Source: Raphanus sativus
Taxonomy: Eukaryota; Streptophyta; Magnoliopsida; Brassicales; Brassicaceae
Reading direction: 5' to 3'
DNA: 64,000 nt
Assembly: GCF_000801105.2 (NCBI RefSeq)
Contig: NC_079515.1
Span: forward strand, 16,639,407-16,703,406
In this document: positions 10,970 through 21,344 of the stretch, in pieces
How the letters are laid out: each line of letters starts with the position of its first letter
How positions within the stretch are numbered: position 1 is the stretch's first letter
Program-made: the position numbers and the translations under genes
Notes under the pieces: generated by a model
What the model was told of the DNA's origin: nothing
The model's database searches: none
The model's input: the letters and a program-made list of their open reading frames with translations, nothing else

Positions 10970-11302
10970 TGTAACATCCAGAGTTATGTGATATGTGAAA
11001 AGACTTAAGAGAATTGATTTGGCTACCTATGTCACCAAAGTTGACTTACATTTTCCGTCACACATCCGTTTACAACTCCAGAGTTAAGCGTGCTTGGGGT
11101 GGAATAGTGAAAGGATGGATGATCTATCGGAAAGTGATTCGCGATACCGTGTAAGTGAGGCCAAAACACGGAGAAAAGTCGGGTGGTGATTGCAGAGTCA
11201 GTAAACAATGATTCTAGCTTTGGAAAATTAACGACCGACCGTCGGATGGGATGGGCCCCACGGACCGAGAGAGCGGGCGTGGGTGACCCGTCGGGCGTTA
11301 CA
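10970..11302 (+). mobile_element. Solo Cassandra (TRIM) LTR with perfect target duplication
   Basis: The segment begins TGTAACATCC and ends GGGCGTTACA, the inverted TG..CA ends of an LTR, and is 333 bp long. It is flanked by the identical five-base ATGCA on both sides (10965-10969, 11303-11307). Inside is a 5S rRNA-like stretch, the hallmark of Cassandra terminal-repeat retrotransposons. Only one LTR remains, so the element was reduced by recombination between its LTRs. Confidence 0.85.
11060..11150 (+). promoter_or_regulatory. 5S rRNA-like Pol III internal control region in the Cassandra LTR
   Basis: AGTTAAGCGTGC (11082-11093) is identical to the 5S rRNA box A. GGATGGATGATC (11113-11124) resembles box C with two changes (expected GGATGGGTGACC). 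The spacing is as in 5S rRNA. In Cassandra this region can drive RNA polymerase III transcription; activity of this diverged copy is not shown. Confidence 0.75.
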
Positions 11303-11505
11303 ATGCATATGCACACATTGGTGTTTACGTGGAGACAGGCCGTTCAAATACACACTATAGTGGGTCTCCCACTCCAATAGTGTGTCTGACAAATGGGAAA
11401 TGCAGCTTCCCCAAGTCATCAAGAAAGATGAAGCCGGCGCCAAGGCAACAAAGAAGTAATATCCAACTTGAATAATGATGAATCGATCTTATTGTTGTTA
11501 TTTTA
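11303..11505. other. Spacer with a short unassigned reading frame
   Basis: A 23-codon stretch (about 11388-11459) reads VSDKWEMQLPQVIKKDEAGA and ends in a stop. It looks compositionally protein-like (possibly a terminal exon), but I do not recognise the family and no splice acceptor is clear. Confidence 0.2.
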
Positions 11506-11625
11506 ACATGTCACACATATGGAGTTATGTACGTTGCGGTCTCACCTGATGGACAAACGATTTTAACCGGAGCAGGAGATGAAACCTTCAGGTTCTGGAA
11601 TGTCTTCCCGTCCATGAAAGCTCAG
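11506..11625 (+). pseudogene. Captured exon of a FZR/CCS52-type WD40 cell-cycle protein
   Basis: The translation contains [20 protein letters not shown] followed by [14 protein letters not shown]. This is the last WD40 repeat of Fizzy-related/CCS52 proteins, which activate the anaphase-promoting complex and drive endoreduplication in plants. The exon ends at 11625 with CAG|GTAAAA, a good donor. After an intron-like stretch a TGCAG acceptor (about 11706) is followed by AACGAGGCAACGAACACCAG. Nothing upstream encodes the rest of the propeller, so this is a gene fragment moved by a transposon, or a relic. Confidence 0.75.
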
Positions 11626-11692
11626 GTAAAACCAATCAACCTATCTTGCATTAACGAAATGATATTTTCAGAGGAAATAACTTGATATTTTC

Positions 11693-12050
11693 GTCTCTAT
11701 ATGCAGAACGAGGCAACGAACACCAGGTTTGCTTTTATTCCTTAAAAATAACTCGAATAAGCAGTCAATTGAAACTCTTTCAGAAGATTTTGTGTCTCTT
11801 AATCTATATGAACTTGAAGAGGAGAGAGCACCTGTTTAGAGTTGTCTATATGAGGTACCATAGTTCTCTATATTTTTGTCTCTATATGCAGGGGAAGGCA
11901 CTGATCACCAGGTTTGCTTTTATTTGTTAAAAATAACTCGAATAAGCAGTCAATTGAACTCCTTCAGAAGCTTTTGTGTATTTTACTCTATATGAAGTTG
12001 AAGAGAAGAGAGCACCTGTTTAGGGTCGTCTATATGAGGTACCGTAGTTT
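11693..12050. repeat. 184-bp tandem duplication downstream of the WD40 exon
   Basis: GTCTCTATATGCAG begins both units (11693 and 11877). They stay similar through CACCAGGTTTGCTTTTATT, CTCGAATAAGCAGTCAATTG, GAGAGCACCTGTTTAG and TCTATATGAGGTACC. The duplicated part includes the acceptor site and mini-exon. Confidence 0.75.
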
Positions 12051-12595
12051 TTTGTAGTGTTTTAAAATTTGTATGTAAATGTTCACATGTTGAACCTTTG
12101 AATTCCTTATATCCAATCTATGTTTCTGACATGTTGAACTTGGTGAGGAGGCATTGTTTCCCGTGTACTGGAATGGAGACAATTGGTGTGTGCTTAGAGG
12201 CCAGAAATATTAAACAGTTGGAGGTTGCATATCGTAACAAACTGTAATATTCTTTTCAGCTGAATGATTGCATAGATAATAATAATACTGTCCTAAGTTG
12301 TCAATGTAGGATTTGATGCTATCTTTACCGAGGACGATGATACTTGGGAAGCTTGGCCTAATGCCTCTTAGCTCTCCACTGCTACGACTTTTCAATGTTT
12401 GATTATTTTCATAAGCAAAAGAAATTTAGTCTTACACATATGTTGTTTGTCCTAATGCTAAAAATAATAAAATCAACATTTATATGAGTATTGATCGCAA
12501 GATAATAGTTCTTCTCTTTACACAGTTGAGAAAAAGTGTTTAGAAAAAACAATTAATAAGTTGTGCAGCCTTTTTAAAAAATAGATATTTAAACA
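12051..12595. other. Spacer, nothing recognised
   Basis: AT-rich sequence between the WD40 fragment duplication and the left end of the large MULE. Short frames have no family resemblance. Confidence 0.4.
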
Positions 12596-12635
12596 TAGGG
12601 AGAATTACCAATTGTGACTCAAAACTTGGAGTCAA
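12596..12635 (+). repeat. Left terminal inverted repeat of the large MULE
   Basis: Carries GTGACTCAAAACTTG (about 12615-12629), whose exact inverse is at the other end. The outer 15 bases match less well. Confidence 0.7.
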
Positions 12636-13340
12636 ACCCAAAAGAGTACCCCAACTTGGGTCAAAGGCAAAAGTAACTTAAAAGGCTATTGAAATTACAA
12701 CTATCTCCTTGTGAACAAACAAAAAAACGGATTTTTTTTTACGTTTCTACCCCTCGCAAGTCGTCTGTAAACAGACGACTTGAAAATAAGTCGTCCAGAC
12801 GACTTTAAGTTAAGTCGTCTGGACAGTTATTCTTAAACATAATTTAAAAATTTTGTAAAAAATATTTTGATAAGTGAAAAATTGGAATTATGTAATTAAC
12901 ATATGTCTTAAGAGATATAAATTAATATATAACAAATTTCAATTGTTTTCAGCCCAGATGAGTGAAAGTAGTGAGTCATGATATTCTTTAGTTTATGTTT
13001 CATCAACATATGTTGTAGTATTGTATGTGTTCTTAGGGTTAGATTTTGGAAAGCATTAAAACCGTTTTTGAAAATTTTTAAAATTACCTAGGCGTGTTCG
13101 TTTCTGTGTATAGTAAACACTATTGAAGTATAATTTGATTTTATAACGTGGTTAGTAAGTTAATTTAGTCATTTTAGTTTAGGGGTTCATTTTAGGGTAT
13201 TGGACGACTTAATATTTAGTCTTCTGTTCCCAGACGACTAAATATTAGGTCGTCTGATGTACATTATCAGCCAGAATAAGTCGTCTAAACCGGACCAAAC
13301 CTTAAAGTTTACCAATGTACTTTTAAAGCTAACCGGATTA
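12597..13340. other. MULE left arm with GTCGTC palindromes
   Basis: Non-coding. Palindrome words occur at 12757-12830 and 13200-13290; the rest is AT-rich. It is collinear with 1385-1755 plus 6540-6700 in the smaller MULE. Confidence 0.6.
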
Positions 13341-13348
13341 TTTACCCA

Positions 13349-13358
13349 ATATATAAGG
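13349..13358 (+). promoter_or_regulatory. Putative TATA box of the ULP-like gene
   Basis: AATATATAAGG lies upstream of a pyrimidine-rich leader (13365-13858) in which 'aaaccctagcgccgccgcttcttct' words recur. The smaller MULE keeps the equivalent TATAAAT near 6715. Confidence 0.5.
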
Positions 13359-13914
13359 TGATTTTTTTTTTTTTTTCATTTTCCGCGAACAGAAACCCTA
13401 ACAGTTCTCTCTCACCGGCGATATCAAAGGCGATTCGAATTCCCACTATTTCCGAACAACCATCGTTCTCAACGTCGGCTATCTATCTCACTTCATTCTC
13501 ACCGTTGTCGCCGCAGCTTCTTCTAACCCTAGCGCCGCCGATTCCTCTAAACCCTAGCGCCCCCGCTTCCACTATTTCCGAACAAACCGTCGCCCTCGCC
13601 ACCGTGCTCACCAACGTTCTCACCGCCGCTTACTCTAAACACTAGCTAGCACCGCCGTTTCTTCTAAACCCTAGCGCCGCCGCTTCTTCTAAACCCTAGC
13701 GCCGCCGCTTCTTCTCTGTAAACCGTAGCGCCGTTTCTCTGTAAACCCTAACGCCGGTAAGTCATCAAACTCGTGGAAAAGATGAACATAAAACGTTGTC
13801 TCTTTCAATTTACTCATTCTCACCGTTTCACGTTTATTTTTTCAGATCTATAACCACAATGACGAGTACTCGAACTCCTTCTGCGACTAATCAGGTCCGC
13901 TTGAAATTTTTCTA

Positions 13915-14085
13915 CTGGAAGACTTGTAAGTAAGTCGTCTGGAAAGTCTTCAACCTGGACGACTTAGTACGTCCATTTGGAAGACTTTCCAGACGACTTA
14001 AATATAAGTCGTCAACTAAGTCGTCCAGTTGGACGACTTTCTAGACGACTTATATTTAAGTCGTCTACTAAGTCGTCTGGAGTAA
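13915..14085. repeat. Palindrome array in ULP intron 1
   Basis: At least eight AAGTCGTC/GACGACTT words, several paired as palindromes (for example GACGACTTATATTTAAGTCG near 14044). All lie within the intron 13895-14150; the flanking exons lack them. Confidence 0.8.
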
Positions 14086-15019
14086 CAATTAAGGCGTGAT
14101 TGATTTAGCTTGTGTTCTGACTTCTATTGTTGTCTTTGATTATTTTGCAGACAAAAAGGATGGATATTCCAGAACTCCCCCGTAGGTTATACACATTAGG
14201 GGAAGAGCCAGAACCCCACAATAGCATTTCGTATCATACGGATAACACGAAGTTGCATACTGCTCTTAGGGAAGCTCTCACTGATGCTGAATTTGAAGAG
14301 CTCAAGGAGTCGAGATTGGGAGTTTTCATCAAGTTCAAGGAGCAGGGATTTGGTTGGGCTTCAAGGCTGGTTCACCACTTGCTCGGTTTAAAGCTGGACA
14401 TTAAGAAGAAGTACGAGATGTGGTGTCTCGTTGGTCCAGAACCTGCGAGGTTTTCACTGTTAGAGTTTGAAAACATCACTGGTCTAAACTGCGACTACAT
14501 CGAGGACCTTGAGACACCAGAATGTGAAGTTACCCCACAGATGGTTTCTTTCTGGGAGATGATGGGAGTTCATCGGGAAGCTGGGCCAAGTACTGATCAG
14601 ATAATAGCAGCACTGAAGAGATGCGGGGATTGGTCCAGGGAAGATCGCAAGCGACTCGCGTACCTTTCCATCTTCACTGGATTCATTGAAGGGAAAAAGT
14701 TCTCAAGCGCTACACGAGCTACTCTCGCAAGGCTAGTGATGGATTTAGAAAGGTTTGAGAATTATCCATGGGGGAGAGTCGCGTTTAAGGTGCTGATGGA
14801 CTCTTTGTGGAACAAAGATATTACTGGCTGTTACACCGTGGATGGCTTTATACAAGTTCTTCAGGTCTGGGCGTACGAAGCTATTCCGGGATTGGGTGCT
14901 AGTATTGGTCTACCCAGAGCAAACAGTCCGTCTCCACCGATTCTGGCTTACGACGGCAGCAGAGGCCGCAGATTCATGAAAGCTGCTATCTTGAGTCAGG
15001 TACCTTTCCATCTTCACTT

Positions 15020-15385
15020 AATTAAGTCGTCCGGAAGGTCTTCCAGCTGGACGACTTAGTAGACGACTTATTATAAGTCGTCTGGAAGGTCTTCCAGCTG
15101 GACGACTTAGTAGACGACTTATTATAAGTCGTCTGGAAGGTCTTCCAGCTGGACGACTTAGTAGACGACTTATTATAAGTCGTCTGGAAGGTCTTCCAGC
15201 TGGACGACTTAGTAGACGACTTATAAGTCGTCTGGAAGGTCTTCCAGCTGGACGACTTAGTAGACGACTTATTATAAGTCGTCTGGAAGGTCGTCCAGCT
15301 GGACGACTTAGTAGACGACTTATAATAAGTCGTCTGGAAGGTCGTCCAGCTGGACGACTTAGTTGACGACTTATAATTAAGTCGT
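15020..15385. repeat. 51-bp palindromic minisatellite filling ULP intron 2
   Basis: About seven head-to-tail units of 46-51 bases. Each contains AAGTCGTCTGGAAGGTCTTC, CAGCTGGACGACTTAG and TAGACGACTTATTAT. Each unit is built of inverted half-sites. The array occupies most of intron 15000-15440 and leaves both splice sites intact. Confidence 0.9.
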
Positions 15386-15687
15386 CTATTTAGTATTTTG
15401 TTTCAAATATCTAACTCGATTCTTCTTCTATTTACTGCAGACCCGCGTGATCAACTTTGTTGAGAAGGACATTAGTGAAATGTGGCCAAAATGGGACTCT
15501 GAGGTTGATGACGTGCCCGCGGAGAACATCATTAAAGTGATGTATGATCGGAGACCGTGGAAGTGGACCATGGATTGCTGGGAAGTCACTGGTACAAAAC
15601 CCAAGTTTGTGACTCCATCGAAAAGAGCCAAAGAGATGGTTGTGGAGGAGGTGGAGGAAGACAATCAGAGACCTCGGAAGAAAGCTC

Positions 15688-15785
15688 GTAAAGAGGCTCC
15701 TAAAGAGGCTCCTAAAGAGGCTAGAGAAGAGGCTCCTACAGAGGCTACAGAAGAGGCTACAGAAGAGGCTAGAGAAGAGGCTAGT
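15688..15785 (+). repeat. Glu-Ala coding repeat in ULP exon 3
   Basis: Degenerate GAGGCT-based 12-base units encode KEAPKEA / EEATEEA runs, giving a charged helical linker. Confidence 0.7.
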
Positions 15786-16083
15786 TGGGTGACCAGAGAG
15801 GAGTTAGAAAACATGTTCAAGGACTTAGGTGACATGATGAAAGAGGGGTTTAAGAAGTGCATCAGGGAGATTAGGAAGATCTCCGATAGATTGGAAGCTG
15901 TGGAGAAGAAGGTTGGTGTCACCAATCAGGCTACCCCTCAAGCCCCAGAAACCGGGGTTAGTAAAAAACACCCTACCCCACAAGCCCCAGAAACCGGGGC
16001 TAGTAACAAACAGACTACTCCTCAAAAGGATCAGCCTCCACTTCAAACCAATCATCCTACTCCTCCCACCAGACAGCCTGCTC

Positions 16084-16262
16084 CTCAAAAGGCAAAGCCT
16101 ACTCCTCAAAAGGCGAAACAGCCTGCTCCTCAAACTAAACAGCCTGCTCCTCAAACTAAACAGCCTGCTCCTCAAACGAAACAGCCTGCTCCTCAAACTA
16201 AACAGCCTGCTCCTCAGACGAAACAGCCTGCTCCTCAAACGAAAAAGCCTTCTCCACAAAAG
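16084..16262 (+). repeat. 21-bp coding repeat (QPAPQTK)n in ULP exon 3
   Basis: About eight units of CAGCCTGCTCCTCAAACTAAA, in frame, encode a proline/glutamine/lysine-rich disordered segment. The unit length (21) keeps the frame, so copy number can vary without breaking the protein. An opposite-strand open frame here is a by-product of the repeat. Confidence 0.85.
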
Positions 16263-16324
16263 AAACAGCCTTCTCCTCTGCCCAAAGAGGTTAATATCAA
16301 ATCTTTAAGTCGTCTGGTCTTTGT

Positions 16325-16535
16325 ATAGATTTGTAAATATATAAGTCGTCTGGAAGGTTTTCCAGCTGGACGACTTACAAATAAGTCGTCTGGAAGGTTT
16401 TCCAGCTGGAAACCTTCCAGACGACTTATTTGTAAGTCGTCCAGCTGGAAAACCTTCCAGAAGACTTACAAATAAGTCGTCTGAACTCCAGCTGGAACCA
16501 AATCCTCTCCCAACTTTTATTTAAGTCGTCCAGGG
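16325..16535. repeat. Palindromes in ULP intron 3
   Basis: This includes a near-perfect palindrome of about 53 bases (16379-16432) centred on CCAGCTGG, with outer arms AAATAAGTCGTCTGGAAGG and CCTTCCAGACGACTTATTT. It lies wholly within intron 16290-16559. Confidence 0.85.
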
Positions 16536-17119
16536 TTAACTTGTTCTCTTTTATTGCAGAGATTGTTGCCGGAGGATACAGCAGATGAGGCGATCTCGGT
16601 ATATAAGATCTTGCCGGAGGATAAAGCAGATGGTGTCACCTCCAAAGAGATTGTTCCTCTCACTTCCACTGACCAACCGAGCTTCGCTTCCAACGATCAA
16701 CAACCGAGCTTCGCTTCCACCGATCCAGCTTCAGCTTCAGAACCGAGCCTGGTTGTATTGGACCAAACAGCTCCCACTGCTTCTGTGCGTGCAAGGAGTG
16801 AACGAACGAGAAACCTGCTCCCACGCAGATATCTCCTTATACGGCAGAGAGAAGGAAACTCCTTAGAGTGGGGAAAGTATAATCCATTTCCCACACTAAA
16901 CAGACCTAAGATGAAGGAGCTCGCTGATTGGTTGAAAACTGATCCGTAAGTGATTGCTTTACCCATAATAGCTTGATTTAGTCTACCAAAACTGATTGCT
17001 TTTTTGTTTGCAGTGATTATTTCACTAAGGAAGAGGACAAACCACGTACATCACCAACTTGGTGTATCAAAAACTCCGGACATCCAAAGCATGGCTGGAA
17101 GACGTAGTAAGTCTTCTGC

Positions 17120-17445
17120 TTATCTTTAGTCGTCTGGTAACTTTGTCTTTGTATAGATTTGTAAATATATAAGTCGTCTGGAAGGTTTTCCAGCTGGACG
17201 ACTTATTTGTAAGTCGTCCAGCTGAAAACCTTCCAGAAGACTTACAAATAAGTCGTCTGGTAACTGTCTTTGTATAGATTTGTAAAATATATAAGTCCTG
17301 GAAGGTTTTTCCAGCTGGACGACTTACAAATAAGTCGTCTGGAAGGTTTCGAGCTGGAAAACCTTCCAGACGACTTATTTGTAAGTCGTCCAGCTGGAAA
17401 ACCTTCCAGACGACTTATTTGTAAGTCGTCTGGAAGGTTCTAACT
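17120..17445. repeat. Palindromes in ULP intron 5
   Basis: The same palindrome family as intron 3, in two or three copies, with the outer arms AAGTCGTCTGGAAGGTTTTC repeated in both orientations. It lies within intron 17107-17464. The short intron 4 (16946-17013) has none. Confidence 0.8.
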
Positions 17446-18155
17446 TGTATTATTTTATATGCAGCATATAGATGCTTGGATGAATGTGCTGAGGCAGAGG
17501 TATAAGGAGAACCCACAATGTTTCCGGAAGCGAGCGAATGTGCTTCCTGGATCACAACTTTACCCAGTCTTGGAGAGAACAGTATCTGGTCTTCAAAACA
17601 TCGTCGTCTGATCACAATGGTTTAGGAAAAATGCTACCTAGTGGGGCGGCGAGTTTGTATGACGGATCAATGCCTTCATTTTGCCAATCAAACAAGAAGT
17701 GGGGGAGGACATTGATGATATCTATGCGCCACTGAACTTGGACAACAAACATTGGGTGGCTATTTGGATATCGATCCCTAAGAGGCACATAGTCGTCTGG
17801 GACAGCATACCTTCAACTACCATACCAGAAAGATGGGATGAGATAATGGAGCCTTTTCTCGAGATGGTCCCTTATCTGATTGTGGAGTGCGGAGACCAGA
17901 TGCATGGGTTGGAGCGATACACTTATGAGAGACTCCTCAAAGATGTACCACGGCCAACAATGGTGATGTGGCGTGTACGCTGCAAAGTACATTGAATGTC
18001 ATGCTCTTGGGGTCCCCTTTAGCCCTAAAGACTTTGCTAGGTCCAATGCGAAGACTATGAGGGATACTATGGCTTTGGCTATATGGACGGAGCTTGTTGA
18101 TCAGCATCTGAAAGATAATGAGGATGGTGGTATGTTTGTAGGCATGTATGATTAG

Positions 18156-18922
18156 ATACACAAATCAATTTGTATAGATTTTTTAACTTGTATAGATTTT
18201 TTAACTTGTATAGATTTTTTAACTGTATAGATACACAAATCAATTTGTATATTTTGAACTATTGTATACACAAATCTATTTGTATATTTGAACTATTTGT
18301 TTACACAAATCTATTTGTATGTTTGTGGGCATGTATGATTTATTTGATTTTCTAACTTGTATAGATTTTCTAACTTACAAATAAGTCGTCTGGAAGTTTT
18401 TCCAGCTGGACGACTTACAAATAAGTCGTCTGGAAGGTTTTCCAGCTGGACGACTTACAAATAAGTCGTCTGGAAGGTTTCCAGCTGGACGACTTACAAA
18501 TAAGTCGTCTGGAAGGTTTTCCAGCTGGACGACTTACAAATAAGGTCGTCTAAAAAAAATAAGGTAGTCTAAAAATAAAATACACTGGACGACTTACAAA
18601 TAAGGTCGTCTAAAAAAAAATAAGGTAGTCTAAAATAAAATACACTGGACGACTTCGTAAAAGGTCGTCTAAAAAAAAATACACTTGAAGGGATAGTAAA
18701 GGTAGTCTAACACTGGACGACTTAAATACACTGGACGACTTAAATACACTGGACGACTTCGTAAAAGGTCGTCTAAAAAAATACACTTGAAGGGATAGTA
18801 GAAGGTAGTCTAATACACTGGACGACTTCGTAGAAGGTAGACGAAACACTGGACGACTTAGAAATTAGTCGTCTGGACGGGTAATCAAGACTGGACGACT
18901 TATATTTAGGTCGTCTGGACAA
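18156..18922. repeat. Intergenic repeats between the convergent ULP and transposase genes
   Basis: First come four units of about 22 bases containing TTGTATAGATTTTTTAAC (18168-18235), then TTTGTATA/CACAAATC units to 18345. From 18370 to 18545 run four 48-51 bp units (GACGACTTACAAATAAGTCG, TCTGGAAGGTTTTCCAGCTG). From 18546 to 18920 the units degenerate into AAGGTCGTCTAAAAA and TACACTGGACGACTT words. Confidence 0.8.
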
Positions 18923-21344
18923 CTAGTCAACTGGTTGTGTACATTGTGGTTTCGTATGGCCAGTTTCCTTGCAGTTTGAGCATCTCCGTGCCCTGTGTTT
19001 CTTCCTGGGTTTGTGGTCCCCTCATCCTAGATAGCTCCAACCAAGATTGCCATCTTGATTCTTCTTCTGTCTCCCGGACCACGCTTTACGTTTGGAGGAA
19101 AGCATTCTCGTTCCTCAATATGTTGTGACACGATAGGATATATATTCTCTGAGTATCCTGCATACAGATGATTCTTTGAGTAAAGTGGACATACAAGTGT
19201 GTCGATATGCACACCAGCATGTGTTCCAGCTGCTATAGCATGAGAGCAAGGTATTTTCTCCACTCCATAGACACCACAACCACACTTTACATGTTCCAAA
19301 TCAACCGCCAGTCCATTTTGCCACCTTTGACAAAGAAACGCCATCCATCAATTGGTTCGACCGTCATCGTATCCGCTATCTCTGATCGAACAGCAAGCAA
19401 GTATTCAACACCCCGGCTATGTACAGTTGGGAGACTCAAAGCATCTTGTCTCCTTTTCAATACCATTTTCCTAACTTCTGCCTTATGAACTCCAGCAGGA
19501 ACGGAATCGGAAATCCTCTTGCTCGCTTCAGTGCGGAATTAATAGATTCAGCGATGTTGCTTGTTTTTAGTTGAACCTGTTCCCCTTACAATAAAACCCT
19601 TGACCATAGCTTGGCGTCGCCTTCTCCAAATACGTTGCAAGTTCCGGGTTTGCACTCCGTATCTCAGCCATGTACCGGTTAAAATCGTGAACCGTGTGCG
19701 CATAAGCAGCCCCTTTCACCAAAGTACATGAGATGTTTCCCTTAAAACTTTTTGACAATGTTATCTTGAAGGTGATAATAACATATTCCTCGGGTTGCCC
19801 AAGAAACACCTTCTCACACGCACTTTAATGGCCGCGTGCCGGTCAGAGACTATCACCAGAGCTTGTCATGAGATATACAACTAGCCAATTTTGTGAAAAA
19901 CCATTCCCAAGAAGGTTCATCTTCAGCATCCACGATCCCAAAAGCCAATGGGAATATCTGAAAAATTGCCATCTTGTGCGGCTGCAACTAACATAACACC
20001 TCCATACTTTCCACTTAGGTGAGTTCCATCCACCACAATGACCCTTCTCTGATACTTAAAACCTTTGATAGAAGCTCCAAAAGAGAGAAATAGATACTTA
20101 AATCTTTTCTCAGAATCAAGTTCTATAGCCGTGATAGAATCAGGATTTGCAATGGAGATTTGCTCGAGATATGAAGGCAGACGCGAATACCCTTCTTCTG
20201 CTGATCCTCTCACCAATTTCTGTGCATATAACAGTGCTCTGTATGAAGTGGTGTAATCAAGCGTCATGCCAAACATGTTCTTCATTGCATCAGTGATATG
20301 CTGTGGAGTTATCCCATCAATGATCCCAACACGATCAATGAAAAGACTACCAACATACTTTGGAGTACAGTGTCTCGCTGAGCGATTCGGTCTCCAATTG
20401 AGCATAAATGTTTTTCCACATACTTTGTTACCCAAAACGTGTTTGACCCATGTTTCACACTCGCTCTGATCTTCCATCCACAACCGCTAACCCGACATAT
20501 TGCCACAAGGAGAGTTTTTTGTTGATTTGTATATTCTGAAAGAAAACCTACCCCTCACTGCTGTCAACCGCAGCTCTGAAAGCAGTGCATCCTTGCTAAC
20601 AAAACTCGGTTGACATAGATGCTGGTACAATCCGATTTCCTCCTTCAATAGCATTTGTCTTAGCATATGTCTTTTCAATTTCTTCAAAACAAATATTATC
20701 ATCATCTTCCTCGTCCTCATCTAGAACCTTTCCATAAAGACTGTAATCCCCACCATTCTGATCCGTTTCACCAACAATAGTGTTATCAGCATCCTCCTCC
20801 CCATTTTCCTCCTCCCCATTTTCCTCCTCCCCATCTTGATTTTCATCTTCAACAGACTCATTATCACCAACATCTTCAAACATTCATCAGCCTCATCATT
20901 ATCACCAACATCTTCTTCCCATTCACCAGCTTCATCATTATCACCAACATCTTCTTCCCATTCACCAGCTTCATCATTATCACCAGCTTTCTCTCTTTTC
21001 TCTGAAACCGTTTCCACCTTGCTGCGGCTTGATACACAAAGACATACTCTATGCGTTTTGAGTATCTCGAGCAAGTTTCGAACTTGTCTATCACTTGTAA
21101 CATGAATGGGAGGACTGCTTGGAGTCATCATCATTTCTGCTGGTAATGAGTAGCTAATCTCCACAGTCACTGATCTCATGTCCAGGTTTATAATCTTCTT
21201 GAGCCATTGCAACAAGTTCAGCATGTGTTGAATCTTCATTCAATAAAAACAAATCTTGCTCCTTTGAGATCATCAACCACAAAATCCCAACGGAAATCTC
21301 CTCAACAACCATTCTCCATACACTGCATGTAACTTAAAAATCAT
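18923..21344 (-). pseudogene. mudrA-like MULE transposase, frame-broken
   Basis: This transposase would bind the element ends and cut and paste the MULE. Reading right to left: an ATG (21344-21342) directly after the acceptor TTTGCAG; PPIHVTSDRQVRNLLEILKT; a long acidic Glu/Asp/Asn repeat region (about 20720-21000); a MuDR-type region (KTFMLNWRPNRSARHC); and the MULE catalytic domain with VVDGTHLSGKYGG (about 20010) and, in another frame, SDRHAAIK (about 19830). A SWIM zinc finger follows (CGCGVYGVEKIPCSHAIAAG, about 19240-19300), then a terminal CX2CX4HX4C knuckle (CSNCKETGHTKPQC, about 18937-18980) and a stop at 18925-18923. At least six frame changes separate these blocks, so it is not translatable as written. 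Confidence 0.8.
20895..20990 (-). repeat. 39-bp coding repeat in the acidic region of the transposase
   Basis: TTATCACCAACATCTTCTTC-CCATTCACCAGCTTCATCA repeats about 2.5 times. Just to the left TTTTCCTCCTCCCCA repeats three times (20805-20836). Both encode acidic residues on the minus strand. Confidence 0.75.

Larger units (their letters stand above)
13859..18155 (+). pseudogene. Ulp1 (C48) cysteine protease-like gene with DUF1985, six coding exons
   Basis: ULP proteases cleave SUMO precursors and conjugates; MULE-borne copies form a separate expanded family of uncertain function. Proposed exons are 13859-13894, 14151-14999, 15441-16289, 16560-16945, 17014-17106 and 17465-18155, all with GT..AG introns. 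Exon 2 encodes a DUF1985-type domain. Exon 3 encodes a glutamate/alanine-rich stretch, a coiled region and a Pro/Gln-rich repeat. Exons 5-6 encode the C48 core: NLVYQKLRTSKAWLEDV, DHNGLGKMLPSGA, then NLDNKHWVAIW with the catalytic histidine and WDS with the aspartate. Frames change at about 17045, 17530, 17695 and 17955-17967; the last two-base loss removes the codon of the catalytic cysteine (GDCG context). The protein is therefore not active as written, although assembly indels could contribute. Confidence 0.8.

Noticed and set aside
11060..11150. A functional 5S rRNA gene
   Set aside because: Only the internal control region matches. The 5' half of 5S rRNA is missing and the segment lies inside an LTR with target duplications.
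15020..15385. Regular direct repeats resembling a CRISPR array
   Set aside because: Units are contiguous with no unique spacers, are internally palindromic, and lie in a plant intron.
15825..16308. Arg/Leu/Ser-rich open frames on the other strand and in another frame
   Set aside because: They are by-products of the 21-bp coding repeat of the ULP-like gene.
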